DNA of 64,000 nt from Acanthochlamys bracteata (GCA_019914995.1 CM034145.1:62001-126000); one strand, 5' to 3'. Shown: positions 36,401-48,959, counted from the first letter of the stretch. The notes: generated from the letters alone by a model not told the origin. Numbers and translations: made by a program.

Positions 36401-37901
36401 TGTTTTGGCCGATTTTTGTTGTGGCTACTCTTGCTGCTATTGTTGCAAGTCAAGCTGTTATCTCAGCTACATTCTCAATCGTCAAGCAATGCCACGCTTT
36501 GGGTTGTTTCCCTCGTGTAAAAATTGTTCATACATCCAGATGGATTTATGGTCAGATTTACATTCCTGAAATCAACTGGATTCTCATGCTCCTTTGTCTG
36601 GCTGTCACCATTGGCTTTCGAGACACAACGCTAATTGGAAATGCATATGGTATGTTTTTTATTTCGTTCGTCTTAGTATCACCTGAAAGGTAAAGTTGCT
36701 TGACTTCTTTTTTATCGATTTCGAAGATGATGCCTGGAAGAATCTCTAGTTTATGTTTAATCTGCTCTCGTGATCAAGCTGCTGAACTAGGAGGTAATCT
36801 TACTTTTCAGGCATTGCATGCATAACTGTGATGTTCATAACCACATGGTTGATGGCGCTGGTGATCATCTTCGTGTGGCAGAAGAATGCTGTGCTTGCTG
36901 TCATATTCCTGCTTTTCTTTGGGTTCATTGAGGGCGTCTATCTATCTTCTTCTCTAATAAAAGTCCCACAAGGAGGATGGGTGCCTCTCGCACTCTCGCT
37001 TATTTTTATGTTTGTAATGTATGTGTGGCATTACGGCACCAGAAGGAAATATCTTTTTGATATGCAAAACAAGGTCTCCATGAAGTGGATTTTAACACTC
37101 GGTCCCAGTCTTGGTATCGTAAGAGTTCCTGGAATTGGGCTCATCTACACAGAGCTAGTCACCGGAGTGCCGGCCATCTTCTCGCACTTTGTCACCAACT
37201 TACCTGCTTTTCACGAGGTACTTGTCTTTGTCTGTGTCAAGTCAGTGCCACTTCCGTATGTTCCACCTGAGGAGAGGTATCTTATAGGTCGTATAGGTCC
37301 GAGAGCCTACAGAATGTACAGATGCATCATAAGATATGGCTATAAAGATGTGCACAGAGACGAGGATAACTTTGAGAACCTTTTGGTTTTGAGTATTGCA
37401 GAGTTTATTCGGATGGAAGCGGAAGATGCGAGTCCAAGCAGTTACGAGTCTTCTGTCGAAGGAAGGATGGCAGTTATAAGAACATCTGAAAGCTTTGGCA
37501 CGACACTGGTGATGAGAGAAACTGGTGAGGAAGCTGGAACCAATGGCTCTACTGATGTGAGGAGCAGCAAGTCGGAGACACTCCAGAGCTTGCAATCCCT
37601 TTACGAGCAAGAATCACCAGCAGCTGACCTGAGAAGGCGAGTTCGTTTTGAGCTCCCTGAACAAAGTATGGATGAGGCTGTCAAAGAAGAACTGCTAGCT
37701 CTGGTGCAAGCCAAGCATGCTGGAGTTGCATATGTCATGGGTCATTCTTACATAAAGGCGAGAAAGACATCTTCGTTCGTAAAGAAGTTTGTGATTGACG
37801 TCGCCTATTCTTTCCTAAGAAAGAACTGCAGGGGTCCTGCTGTTGCCTTGAACATTCCCCATATAAGTCTCATAGAGGTTGGCATGATATATTATGTCTA
37901 G
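33453..37901 (+). CDS. KUP/HAK/KT potassium transporter, 790 aa
   Basis: Proton-coupled or channel-like K+ transporter of the plasma or organelle membrane. Nine exons (33453-33506, 34341-34584, 34663-34911, 35030-35080, 35355-35615, 35708-35760, 36165-36279, 36395-36649, 36811-37901) sum to 2373 nt, the usual family length. The family signature [19 protein letters not shown] is in TM1, followed by [68 protein letters not shown] and about 12 hydrophobic segments, then a long cytosolic C-terminus ending GMIYYV. Overall it looks like cluster II (KUP2/KUP3-like), judged from memory. It lies between two CML genes, all three on the plus strand. Every predicted exon is open. Confidence 0.93.
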
Positions 37902-38458
37902 AATCCGTCATTGTTTGCTTCTCGTCCAGAAATTAAAGCTACAATGCCTCGACACATTATTGTCTGAGAAAATTTCGTTTCATTGTTTAAAGTAAGTTCG
38001 TAGCTCTCCGATCCGAACATAGTCTGCTATTATGTTATTTAGAAAAAAAAAAGTGTAAATAGTTATTGTCAACAACTGCAAACCGGACGGATAGATGTCC
38101 TGTGTAATTTTTGCTTTCTGTTGTAATTTCGGAGGTAGTCGTAGTTTCAAGTATCAAAGAATGTTTGAAGTATTTATGTACTCGTAAGCGTACGGATGAC
38201 CTAATCCTCGTGAACTACCTACTTAGACACTAGAATGTTTTTTATGCGATTGTGGTGAAGTTACTTTGGATGATGATTCATGGCTGAAGTAAGGCAGGTG
38301 ACATCCTTCCTCTCATCATTCAAAGAATTAAAAGCTTCATACATATTCTTAAAAACGAACAAGCATTTCAGTGAAGGTTCCCTAACAATATATATATTTA
38401 CATAAATCAGTGGCAGAAACAAAGTTCGAATGTTAAAAGTTTTCTTTTCTTAATCGGA

Positions 38459-38479
38459 GAGTCGTCGGCAAGACGACTC
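38459..38479. repeat. Short perfect hairpin
   Basis: GAGTCGTC and GACGACTC flank a 5 nt loop (ggcaa). Its function is unknown. Confidence 0.6.
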
Positions 38480-38977
38480 AAAACGTACTACATAATCCCA
38501 TCGATCTGCCGACATCAACGTGAAACTCGACGCCGAGTTTTTTAAGTTCATTAAATCTTCCAGACAGGTTTTAATGAAGTGTGAGGAAAGTACAAAGAAA
38601 GTTAGCATGAATTAATTTCGATACTAAAGCTTATCGAAGAACTTATCCGCGGACAAATTTTCAACATATATACGACAAAGTTTTGATTAATTTTTTGTTT
38701 CTTCTTAAAACAAAAAAAATTGTTCAATCAGTTACCCGATCGATATTTCTTCTTCAGCCCTTGGAAGGAAAAACAAAATTCAACACTGCGGTATTTGACA
38801 AACTAATAAATGAAATGAATATTTACCTTATTCACGGCTCCGTACATGTGTTGTGATCGGTCTTATTCTTCTTACTAAATAATTGACAAGTCAAACAAAT
38901 ATTTTTCTTTCCTTTACTTTACATTTTACAAGAAGAAAAATATTTCAAAACCACCAGCCCCGCCGCTCGAAAATCTT

Positions 38978-38983
38978 TATAAA
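38978..38983 (+). promoter_or_regulatory. TATA box of the second CML gene
   Basis: TATAAA about 225 bp upstream of the ATG at 39208, with a C/T-rich leader containing (TCA)n. Confidence 0.5.
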
Positions 38984-39207
38984 CCCATCAACTCGCTGCT
39001 CGATCCTTTCAGTTTTCTTGCTGCTTTTCATCATCATCATCATCAGCAGCTTCATATTATCCAGATAAATATTCGTATCCGTATTCGCGTATAATAACAC
39101 GTATATAGCTTAATTTCCATTCTATCATTAGTTCTCTGTGTTTTTGTTCATCCAGTTCATTCATCTCCTTACATACATAGCAAGTATATTTTCATATACA
39201 TACATAT

Positions 39208-39912
39208 ATGAAGAAACCAGCATATTCTAAATCCACTGATCATGAACATGCTGTTGATCAGCATCGCACCTTCAATTCCGTGTTCAAGAGATTGTTTTCC
39301 AGAATCTCATCATCATCGCCGTCACCTTCTTCTTTTGAGAAGCAAGCAGATCATGAGAACAATCATGTATTAGCAACAACAGCATCAGTAACGCGATCAT
39401 CAATATCACCTACTGCAGCAGCAGCAGCAGCAACAGCAGGATCACCGAGAAGGTCGAGCGAGTTCGAAAGAGTATTCAACTTCTTCGATGAAAACGGGGA
39501 CGGAAAGATATCGCCGTCAGAGCTGCAGAACTATATGAAAACAGTCGGAGAAGATTTATCCGCAGAGGATGCAGCGGCAGTCGTGGAGTCGTTGGATTCT
39601 GATGGAGACGGCATGCTTGGGTTCGATGATTTCGTTAAGTTGATCGACGTCGAAGGTGAAGAAGAAAAAGCGAAGAATTTGGAGGAAGCGTTTAAAATGT
39701 ACGCAACGACGACGACGTCTGCATCTGTAGAAAACGGAAGTAGTACATCTCATCATCAGCAGCATTGCATTACTCCGAAGAGCTTGAGAAAGATGCTTAA
39801 AAGATTAGGCGAGATGAAGACCGTCGAAGAGTGCAAGAGTATGATTGAAAAGTTTGATCTCGACGGCGACGGCGTGCTTACTCTGGAGGAGTTCAAACTC
39901 ATGATGATCTGA
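39208..39912 (+). CDS. Calmodulin-like protein (CML), 234 aa
   Basis: Intronless EF-hand protein paralogous to the gene at 31943. Residues 1-82 are Ser/Ala-rich with a poly-Ala stretch (70-75) and a basic patch [10 protein letters not shown]-hand 1 is canonical at D94-E105 ([12 protein letters not shown]). EF-hand 2 is at D130-D141 ([12 protein letters not shown]; Asp instead of Glu at position 12). EF-hand 3 (about 166-192) is expanded with Thr/Ser/His and has no usable loop. EF-hand 4 is canonical at D217-E228 ([12 protein letters not shown]). It probably binds three Ca2+. The group is CML38/39/41-like. Confidence 0.88.
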   Translation: MKKPAYSKSTDHEHAVDQHRTFNSVFKRLFSRISSSSPSPSSFEKQADHENNHVLATTASVTRSSISPTAAAAAATAGSPRRSSEFERVFNFFDENGDGKISPSELQNYMKTVGEDLSAEDAAAVVESLDSDGDGMLGFDDFVKLIDVEGEEEKAKNLEEAFKMYATTTTSASVENGSSTSHHQQHCITPKSLRKMLKRLGEMKTVEECKSMIEKFDLDGDGVLTLEEFKLMMI

Positions 39913-40319
39913 TTAATTCTCTATGTCTATGAGATTAACATCATCGATATGATTAATCCTTCTTTTGTACATACAGTTAAAATGAACAATCGTTCGATCG
40001 TATCTATGTATTTATGCATATATGTGTGTATATATTAATTCAGTTTCCCGTCGTCATTAACTTGATTGAGGTGCCTTCTGTGAAACCGATCGAAAAAATT
40101 GTAGAAATTACAAAAAGATGCGAATGTTCGAGACTGATCACCTTCAATATGAATGGAAAAAAATAACAAAAAAATTTCACCTACTACAAACATGTTGTTC
40201 ATATGAGACTACTCGTCTGAAGGAAGACCTCCAGAGAATTCTGAAGCTGTTGACCAAACAAAACTGAAATTAATCTTCCAAATTAGTGCTATGGCATGCG
40301 CTAAGCATTTTCACAGTAT

Positions 40320-41015
40320 TAGTATGGCAATATATGACCATCCGACCCAAAAATTCAATCGGCGAATTTGATTCAGTTATTAAATAAATCGATTCGAATT
40401 AATTCAAAATTAACCTATCAATTCAAAATAAAAATAATTAATAATAATTATTTACTAATTATAAAATTATATTATATTTATAATTAATTTTTTATTTTTA
40501 TATTTTAGTAAAAAAGTGTAAAATAAAAATTATAATATTATCGAAAGTATTACAATATAGATATTTTTAATGACGAATTTAAATTTCGTATAAAAATTTT
40601 TATAAAAATTTTGTTAGATAAATATGTTTATCAAAATTTTTATCAAAATTATTAATATGTATTTATAATTATAACTTTCAGCTGTTATCATATATTTTCA
40701 AAAAATAAAAATAATAATTTTTTAAAATATTTTAAAAAATCGATAAAAATATTAAAAATATATATTTTGTCGGACATAATTATATCTCGTCAGTAAAAAT
40801 TTCGTACGCTTTCATTCAAACTGATCTTATAATTTCACTAAAACTTAAAAATATAAATAATTAATAATATTAATTATTAAATAAATCGATTTAAATTTAA
40901 TTTAATTATTAATAGATTGAAATAAAATTGATAATTTAAATTAAAATTAAATAAATTTAATTCGATTATTAAATAAATCAATCCGAAATTGAACCATAAA
41001 TTCATGCCGACTCTA
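40320..41015. mobile_element. Non-autonomous hAT-like DNA transposon, copy B (696 bp)
   Basis: Interior sequence matches copy A (11186-12041) over hundreds of bases, including the shared core attataatattatcgaaag. The ends TAGTATGGCAAT and (inverted) TAGAGTCGGCAT are decayed. Flanks CACAGTAT and CACACGAT match 6 of 8, compatible with an old 8 bp target duplication. It is more AT-rich and more diverged than copy A, as expected for an older insertion. Non-coding. Confidence 0.75.
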
Positions 41016-41926
41016 CACACGATAACAATCAGCAGCTTTCTACTTCTAGATCCAAAGAATGGATTGACTATCGAATCAATCAAAGTCGCAAAAGAAAACT
41101 CGAACAAAACTTTTCTGAAAAGTTTTGCCCAAAGTAAGTTGTCGTACAAACAGCAGCCGCCGCTGACGCTCAAACTAATAATAATAATAATAAAACAAGC
41201 CAGTTGTTGTTGCAGTCCTGCAACCATACCCATGATGTCATTGTTGAGATTTCCTACGCTTCACTGACGTGAGGCGCATGGTCAAATTCAAGTGTGCCTC
41301 CAGATCCCGGTTGTCTCTCTACAGCATCTATGTGGATCCTCTTACTGGGAAGTCATTCTCTCAGTGAAGGAGTAGAGCCTGGAGGATCCATTAGCTATCT
41401 ACAGAATCAAGTTGCTGCTTTTAGTTGCAGGCAAGAGGAATAGGTGTAAGAACAGGATACTTATGAAGTTGGATGACAATATAATCCCGTACCACATCGG
41501 CAGCAGTAGCAGTGAAGCACCTGAGCTGCTTGCCTTATTCTCCAAACTTTCGCTCTGCTTGACCCCCACCAGTGACAGGTGAAGTTCTTCATAGTCACAG
41601 AAAGTAGGTATTCTTCTTCATCGTCTTTCTCACTCTTCATGAAGAAGAAAGTCCCATGAAACGATCGTGGTACTCCAAAATAAATACAACAGTTGCTGAA
41701 AGGAGCAACTGTCTTCTTGAAAACAAAGACAACTTTCATCCATGCCATTGAAGAAAACCACAAGAAGACTTCACTTGATATATTAAGCAAACAACCAAAC
41801 TCTTGATAGTATAAGGAAGTATTCGATACATATATAACAGTTAAAGCTCAGTCTACAGTATGGAAATACTGAGGACATGTTTTATTGTCAAAGGAGAGAC
41901 TTGCATTACTTGACCCTCTTGTCAGT
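41016..41926. other. Intergenic, no gene recognised
   Basis: Downstream of the YjbQ gene. A (TAA)n run lies near 41176-41194. A 109-codon open frame on the minus strand (41790-41461) is Cys/Phe-rich and matches nothing I know; I do not call it a gene. Confidence 0.5.
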
Positions 41927-44147
41927 TCACATACCGTTCAGAGTGACTACAATTTTACGAGGAGTTGCATGGTCACGGTGCTCGCACAGCCATATCCCCT
42001 GAAACAATAGATAGGCATGCTATTTATATGGGGCTACAAGCAAAACAAAAACACAAGTAAAACTCAGCAACTAAAACGTTGTTTTCAAGGTAAATGTGGG
42101 TTACAAAGAATCCATGCACGTGATTGAAAAAAATTTTCATTGAATCAAGCAAGAATAAGTGGACTTAGAAGGTTCATGATCTTTTGCTAATGGATAAAAC
42201 AATGAAAAGAAAAGGGATTGATATTAAACTTACCTGCCAAGTACCCAGATTGAGATGCCCATCAGTAATAGGAATTCTGCTCACAAAAGGAACAACCACG
42301 ATAAATATCCCACTCATTGGAAGATACCACTCGATTACAGGTCATTTAATGAAGAGAACTTTTAAAAGATGTACTCACGTAAGTGCGCAGCCGAACATCG
42401 ATGATTTGATATGTGCTGGCATGTCATCAGGCCCTGTACAATGATAAACAAAGCCTTTTAGGAAACAAAAGTTTGTACAAAAGGCAATATGTGCAGGAAT
42501 TCTTAGTAGCTTCATAGCGCAACTAAAGGCTGAGATATCAGCTGGAAAATACTCTGAGTAAATAAAAGAAAGAAAGTGGTGTATTGAAGTTGGTCAATAG
42601 TTTCAAAATAATTCAAAAATCAAGAAGAAGCATCTACTCTCGTATTGTAAATGACAAAACCATATTAAATGTTTTTCAAAAATTCAAGAAGAAAGCATCT
42701 ATTCTCGTATTATAAATGACAAAAACATATTAAATGTTGTAAGTATGCTCATACAGATTATTACTTTTTTGGTAATAAATTCTTGTTACTTTTCTTTGGC
42801 GATGAACCATACAGAGTATTCCTATATCTGAAGTAAAAGTAGGAGATCTTTCAGAAGAACACATATTCAAGGCTAGTCCAGAGCTCCCTACCTTCCAAAG
42901 TGTGCTTCCAAGGTGCAGATCTCCCCTAAGCAATTGCCAATACAACAGTGTGAGTACATTATTGAATGAAATCCAACTAAACTTTCTTCTGCTATATCAT
43001 CATCTACAAACAGATAATAGTTACCTCTGGAACTATGCGGCTAAGAAAAGTTTCAGTATCATCTTGAACATCAGAGTCATAGTTCTCATTAATGGTCAGG
43101 GAGGCACTAGTATGCTGCACTGAAGATGTGAAACATTCCTCAGAAACACAGAAAAGAATTTCAGTGAAGATGGTCTGATTGAGTACACTTACAGAAGAAA
43201 TGTGCAAGACCGCATTTGAATCCTGACAAATCCTGCTCAATCTCCCTCAATATCTGATACATGAACCAAAATCAATAAGCTTCTAGAAACATTTGAAGAT
43301 AAAGATTAACATCTAAATAAAAAATCGTACACATCATACAAAATGCACTGCAGGAAACCAGTAGGGAACATAATAATTGAAATGTAAAATGGAATCATCA
43401 AGCACGACAGCAAAAGATCAAAAGGTCCAGAATTCATCCCAAACCCATGATCTCAATATGCATCACTTCTCAACCAGTAACATGCTCAAATTCCCATCTT
43501 TTAAGTTTCCGTTTGTGATAGTAAGAACTACCTACCTCCAGAAGCTTGATTCTAGAAGGAATACTTCAATAGTTGCTTCTGAAAAAAGTGTTACGAGTAT
43601 TATGTTTCTTAATTAAAAATATCATTTTCTAACTCTTGCTCGGAAAGTAGTGTGACGTTATACATAAAAGTTAATCCAGAAGCTTCATTTCAGAAAGCGA
43701 AGACCATGTTTGCTTCTGTAATCAGAGTTGTATTATCCATGTTTTCTCCACACCAATCTTTTTGAAGTCTCCCACACTAAAAGCATAATAAAAAAGCAAT
43801 CCTCTGAAATCTCCTACGATACCATCATCGAAAAGCCATCTTTCAAAATTTCTCCAATTTCTTTCACAAAAAGATCAAAAAAATCTGACCTTTGAGGTGA
43901 TGAGATGGCACCCGCGCCGCTGCGCCGGAATCACCACCGTCTTCTGAGCCCACTTCGCCGCCATCGTCTCTGTCTCCGTCTCTACTGGTGCTCCTCTCGC
44001 GGACAAAACCACTGACGTCACTCTTCTTCTCTGCTGCTGCTTGCTTACGTGGACTATCCTCTGAGAAGAAGAACAAAACGAAAAGTTAGATTTGCCTCCG
44101 GCGATCAACGGCCGGCGGAGAAGTGATTGAGATTGAATCGCTTGCAT
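41927..44147 (-). CDS. YjbQ / UPF0047 family protein, chloroplast-targeted
   Basis: Small conserved enzyme-like protein related to bacterial YjbQ, which shows weak thiamin-phosphate synthase activity; the plant role is uncertain. Seven exons (44147-43890, 43253-43193, 43119-43025, 42925-42892, 42433-42379, 42276-42234, 41998-41927) total 618 nt, or 205 aa. The first ~60 residues are rich in Ser, Arg and Gln and free of acidic residues at the start, as in a plastid transit peptide. The mature part begins KWAQKTVVIPAQRRGCHLIT, with the family motifs GLAHFFLQHTSASLTINENY, SDVQDDTETFLSRIVPE, APWKHTLEG, PDDMPAHIKSSMFG, IPITDGHLNLGTWQ and WLCEHRD. His and Glu positions expected at the metal or active site are present. 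It resembles Arabidopsis At1g21065. No break was seen. Confidence 0.9.
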
Positions 44148-45010
44148 TATATTAGCACTGCTGCTGATGTTATTTGTTTACCACCATGAACCTGAACTGT
44201 GTAGATTTTCTTTTCTTGACATGAAAATCCAATTCTTTTCTGTGGTTTCTGAAAATTACTGCCACAGAAATTTCGAAGTTTCAATGTTTATCTCAAGAAG
44301 TCGAGCACAAAAACTTTTACAGGTGGTTCTTTATCGTCGGTGAAAGTCATATTCGACACGTGGAGCTCTCTGGTTGTTCCCGAGATGAAAAATTTTACTG
44401 TGAGAAATAAAACTTCCGCAACGTTGTGTTTGTGGCTTCATCGTGAACGTTTGATTAACTTTATAATTTTCTTTTCATTTTAATTAATTTTATTTTATTT
44501 ATTAATAAATTTTAAATTATTTATAAATTTTTTAAATATAAATAAAATTTTATTATTATATTATATTTTTTTAAATAAAAAAATTAGTTCAAAAAGATTT
44601 TAAAAATGATTTTTTCAAATTTTTTAAAAAATTTATTTTTCAATAATATTAAAGTATTTGACTAAGATAATCTTTAGAACTTTAGAAGTGATTATTGAAA
44701 AAAAAATTTTCAAAAATAAATATATTTAGAAATTTTTTAAAAATAAATTTTTTACCTAAAATTTAAACTAAAAAATAAAATAAATACTTACTGCATTTTT
44801 AAAATAATTTTAAAATATTATAAAATTTTATTAAAAAAATAAACTAAAAATTAGAATAAAATAGAGATTATAAACTTAGACCATAACCTCCGGTGAGAAT
44901 CTTCTTCACAGCACGAAACATTCAATGGATTGAAGTTACCTTGCATGCTTGTGCTCTCTCTTCATTGTTTGTTTGTTGTTGTTTTCTGGAGACAAAAAGA
45001 TAATTTGGAA
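44148..45010. other. Intergenic, very AT-rich
   Basis: Promoter side of the YjbQ gene. From 44450 to 44880 it is almost pure A/T with long runs and no open frame of note. No transposon ends recognised. Confidence 0.5.
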
Positions 45011-46826
45011 ATGGAAAAACTGGTTCTGATGATTCGTCTAGCGTTTCTATTCTGCTTATCTTCAACGGAGCTCGACAGGTGGAGGAGGACAAACTCCGGC
45101 AGTGCTCCCTAGGTGAATTTTTCTCTAACCAGAATTTTCCTTTTTCAATGAAAGAAAAATTGATTATTTTAATGTATTTATTATTGTTACTTTTTTGTAA
45201 TTTGCTTAAATGAAAGTTGTTTAAGCAAATTGTGTGATGGCTAATACCAAGAAAAAACATTGAACTTTACACATTCTTTTGGGATGAATGAATTTGTTCC
45301 GCAAGACATTATAGTTGGTGAACAATCTGCAAATATTGAATGCATCATTAGTTGTCCAATTCAGTATCAATGTATCAGTCCAAGATGCTTTTTTTAAGCT
45401 AGATAATACACAATTTTCTTTTCAAGTTGCTTAGTATAGGATATTATGCAGCATCTTCTAATGAAGTTTTGTTGTTCGTCGTTTCAGCCAATCTAGGATG
45501 CGATCGTAGGTTATGATTCTCAGTTTATTTGGATAGCTGACAATATTTATGGGGACAACAATCGGCCATTTAGATTGTTTGGGAAGGAAAGGACCTTTGG
45601 GCCGTGGAAGAATGTAGACCGATTTCCTTCCGCTGAGCAAGAATTGTAGAGAAGATATGCAATTTGCAAGAGTAACCTAGGGTACTCTAGATTAAGACAG
45701 AGGGCTCAGGTTCGTTTTGATATGTTTTGCATAGTAGCTAGTGTACTATTCCAATGTGCTTTTGATCATATGAGGGCGGCCAAATTTTGAAGTACGGTTT
45801 TGATAGCATGAAACTGCTTGAGCTTGCAGGTCATTGGCACGTGGGATGACCATGACTATGGTCTAAATGATGTGGGAAAGGAATTCACTCAAAAAGATAG
45901 AAACCAGAAACTTATGTTAGAGTTCTTGGATGAACCTGAAGACAGTCCTAGGTTGGCTATATTCGTACCTAAAATTCACAACAAAGTATGTTGAATTTTA
46001 TGGAAGATTCTGTTGTGCTCTTAGTTTTATGTAAGATCTTCTCAGTATTCCTCTTGATTGCAGAGAAACAGAGTCTTTTTCATCAGCGGTGATGTTCATT
46101 TTGACTGTGGTGTCGAGTATCCACTATATGACATAACCTCAAGTGGTCTGACTCAGTTTGTGGAGGATGCAATTCCTCTGCCATTCAAGCTCCTCATTAG
46201 GTTTATGGCATGGTTGGCACCAACTACAATGAGAGTTTATGGTCCCAGCTGCCATTACAAATCATGCACATATTGTCAGTGCATGGGATTTCCTTTTTGC
46301 TTATGTTATTCAGTAGCCTGTTTGTCTTTTCGTTGTATGTTTTAATTCTCTTGTCTCTGTTGAAGTTATTAGTTTCTTAAGAGTTGTTATCCCATTTTCA
46401 TTCAGGTCAACCAAACTTTGGGACGATTGATATAGACTGGCAAGCTAGCCTCCAACTCTAAAATTGGAGGTAAGGGATGTCAAAGGAAATCTGGTTACAG
46501 GGGTAAAATTCTTGCTTTCCGAGCTGAAAAGTGGAACTTCAAACAGAAGTTCTGAAAGAGGAAGATATAAACATCACTGGACGCCTGAAGTTGATCTACC
46601 ATCACATCTAAGATATCGCTTGGCTGCTTTGGTCGGCGGCACCTTTACTGGTAGGCATTTTGTTTTTAGCAGAACGGATTATCAGAATTGTCAAACCTAC
46701 GTCTCTAATCAATGCTTCCTTTGTTGTCTACTTTTTACTGCCTCAGTGGTTCTACTTGCTTATGCATTTCTATCTTTTGGCAACAAGTCCACAACGAAGT
46801 TCATATTAAAATCTAAAATACAGTGA
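45011..46826 (+). pseudogene. PhoD-like metallophosphatase pseudogene
   Basis: Remains of a plant PhoD-like (alkaline phosphatase D family) gene with introns. Recognisable pieces in order: QPI*DAIVGYDSQ and FIWIADNIYGD (about 45490-45560), FRLFGKERTFGPWKN, GYSRLRQRAQ, VIGTWDDHDYGLNDVGKEF (45832-45880), LMLEFLDEPEDSPR, then directly RNRVFFISGDVHF (46062-46100), YPLYDITSSGLTQ, QPNFGTIDIDW (46410), and VDLPSHLRYRLA. Defects: TGG to TAG in the first motif, an in-frame TAG after SAEQEL, loss of about 100 residues between DSPR and RNRV (including metal-ligand motifs), loss of GEI-type residues after GDVHF, and a one-base frameshift after IDWQASLQL. Promoter and 5' exons are unclear. Confidence 0.85.
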
Positions 46827-47788
46827 AATCTTGAGGGGTTCTACTGGAACGTCAGCAGGATGATCCGATACTGATCTTATAGTCAGGTGGTTAAAAATCT
46901 TGTGCGATAGTTTCATCCATTTTAGCAGCGATTCTCTCGTACAGGTTTTCTTGAAGTTCCGCAAGGCATAGCAAATATTTGTTGAGCTAATTCAGATAAC
47001 TCATACTATGATGAAGTACTTTGTATAGAGCCTATCATCGAATGATCAGGTCTCTTCTTTAACATGTAAATGTTACCCATTCAGGTCTGTAGTATACTCA
47101 GATGCATTCGTCTTTTCTATATATTTCAATGCAAAGAAATGTAATCTTTAAACTAGTCTTTGTCGAATTAATACGAAGCAAAAATCTTCTTCAATTCAAG
47201 GAGTGTATGTCTTCAAAGAATTGCTTCTCTTTTCAACAGAGCCCTCTGGAAGAGGGCATCTGGAACGAAATTAGCAAAAGCTGATGTTTGCAAATTGTGA
47301 AACGCGTTGGCAACAACAAATAGTCATCTTGCATTTGTATGGTTAATCTTCTGAGTTCTGACTCATAAAACAATAACATGAAAGCTACATTTCCGGTAGA
47401 AAATTTTGGTACTCAATTCTCTAGTCCACTAAATTGAAGGAACAAATGCTTGCTCCACTAAGTTATTGACTATCATAGTTTCAATTTCTTAGCAGAGACT
47501 TCAAACAAAAATACCAAAGCAATCGCTCAAAATATGAGGAACACGAACAGAAATATAACCGCTGTGAAATTTCTTCTAAATATAACCACTATGAAATTTC
47601 TTGTGAGTTTCGTGATCTTGAAGACGAGGTTTTGCGTGCAAGGACGAAAGATGAAACTTGAAATATAACACCATAATCTAGACATAGCAAGCAACAAACA
47701 GATGACAAAACACACAACAGCGGTAGATAGTAAAGATAACAGCAGCAGTTCAACAATCGAAAGCCTAACAAGTTTCCAACAATCATGA
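46827..47788. other. Intergenic
   Basis: Between the PhoD pseudogene and the small gene at 47789. No gene recognised on either strand; the open frames at 47102 and 47527-47876 look accidental. Confidence 0.5.
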
Positions 47789-48112
47789 TCATATGGTGAT
47801 GAGATGGTCGGGCTTGTGCTTGATTCCGAAAGGAATATGGCAAGCAACAAGATAGAAGGCAACCTTGTCTTTGCACCGTCGGAGAAGTAAAACTTTGCCT
47901 TCGCTCCAGTTGATCACAGCAATAAACCTGCTCTTCACAGAAGCAACAATAACCTTTTTGGCTATCATCAATCTCTGACGATCATGCTGCTCAGTATAGT
48001 CTTCTTGATCTTGATGATGATGATCGTCTGACCACTGTAACGGATAGCTTCTGAGAAAAACCCTCCTGTTGTTGTTGTAGTCTTCATCTCTGAAGCTTCC
48101 CGTCTTCTCCAT
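47789..48112 (-). CDS. Small plant protein of unknown function, 107 aa
   Basis: Intact single-exon frame from ATG 48112. The N-terminus carries NNNRRVFLRSYPLQW, followed by an acidic/His stretch (DDHHHQDQEDYTEQHD), then a basic segment and a hydrophobic C-terminus (VKSRFIAVINWSEGKVLLLRR, read in overlapping parts; KVAFYLVACHIPFGI). The RRVFLRSYPL element looks like a conserved plant motif, but I cannot name a family. No signal peptide or clear membrane helix. It has its own ~500 bp flanks on both sides. Real-gene status rests on the biased, protein-like composition. Confidence 0.55.
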   Translation of the reverse strand: MEKTGSFRDEDYNNNRRVFLRSYPLQWSDDHHHQDQEDYTEQHDRQRLMIAKKVIVASVKSRFIAVINWSEGKVLLLRRCKDKVAFYLVACHIPFGIKHKPDHLITI

Positions 48113-48959
48113 CTCTTCTCTCCGTTGTTAACAGTGATATGGGAAGTAGCTAGTAGTTAAGTACTAAGAGAAGAAATTTAACAGTTGCAGCTTCTGGCAG
48201 GTGTCTCTTATGTTAATATGCACTGATGAATTTATGTCTATATATTAATGGGAGCTGCTTTCCCGGCTCTAGGATAGAGGACTATTTTAAATTTTTTTCA
48301 TTCAAAAGTATGTGCATGTACATTTATAGCCTTTATCAAAATTCAAGTACTTTCACTTTCATTGACGGAAGAGAAAAGGAACCATCTCTACATATTGTTA
48401 CAGTTCGCACAGGTCTCTTTCATTCATTTCGTTTATTTTTTTACATGCCAACAAATTCTTGAAACTTATAGTCAATTAGAAAGACGCGACAATCGAAGAT
48501 TAACTTTAACAGAGGATCGATAAAGATTCATAAACTAGTTAGTTGTTATACTGGAAAATAATTACATTTAAATTTCAATAATTAATGGTTCTTCCAAGAA
48601 CAAGGTATTTTGTGTTTGATGAAGCACACAATTCGCTGCACCGTGCTTGCTGCTTTCCACAGTGAAAGAAAATAATCGTTGCTACAAGTTCAAAGACACT
48701 TATAGTTTAAACAAATTTTGTCTAATCGAAACGTTCACCCTCATCACACACTTTTAAAATGAAAATTTCTTCGACAACGAAACGAAGCGATTATATATTT
48801 TTTTTTCCCACCTTAAAACGAAGCGGTTAGAATTCTTTCCAAAATTAATAGATAATAAAAATGAGTCTAAATTTTTCTAGATATAAGTTCATATTTGTTG
48901 ATAAATAATATAGGACTAAAAAGGCTAGACAGAGGAGCTAAGTTAGTATAAATGAAGCA
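48113..48959. other. Intergenic
   Basis: Upstream of the 107-aa gene. AT-rich; no gene or element recognised. Confidence 0.5.

Larger units (their letters stand above)
37902..39207. other. Intergenic, 1.3 kb
   Basis: KUP 3' flank and upstream region of the second CML gene. It contains a short perfect hairpin at 38459-38479, a TATA box at 38978 and a (TCA)n run near 39028-39044. No gene seen. Confidence 0.55.

Noticed and set aside
37242-37610. 122-codon minus-strand frame
   Set aside because: Antisense shadow of the KUP C-terminal exon.
41340-41450. Short match to an LOB-domain-like motif (GSISYLQNQVAA)
   Set aside because: Only about a dozen residues fit, with no Cys block or other LOB sequence around it; probably chance.
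44450-44890. Possible MITE in the AT-rich block
   Set aside because: No inverted ends or flank repeat could be found; composition alone is not evidence.
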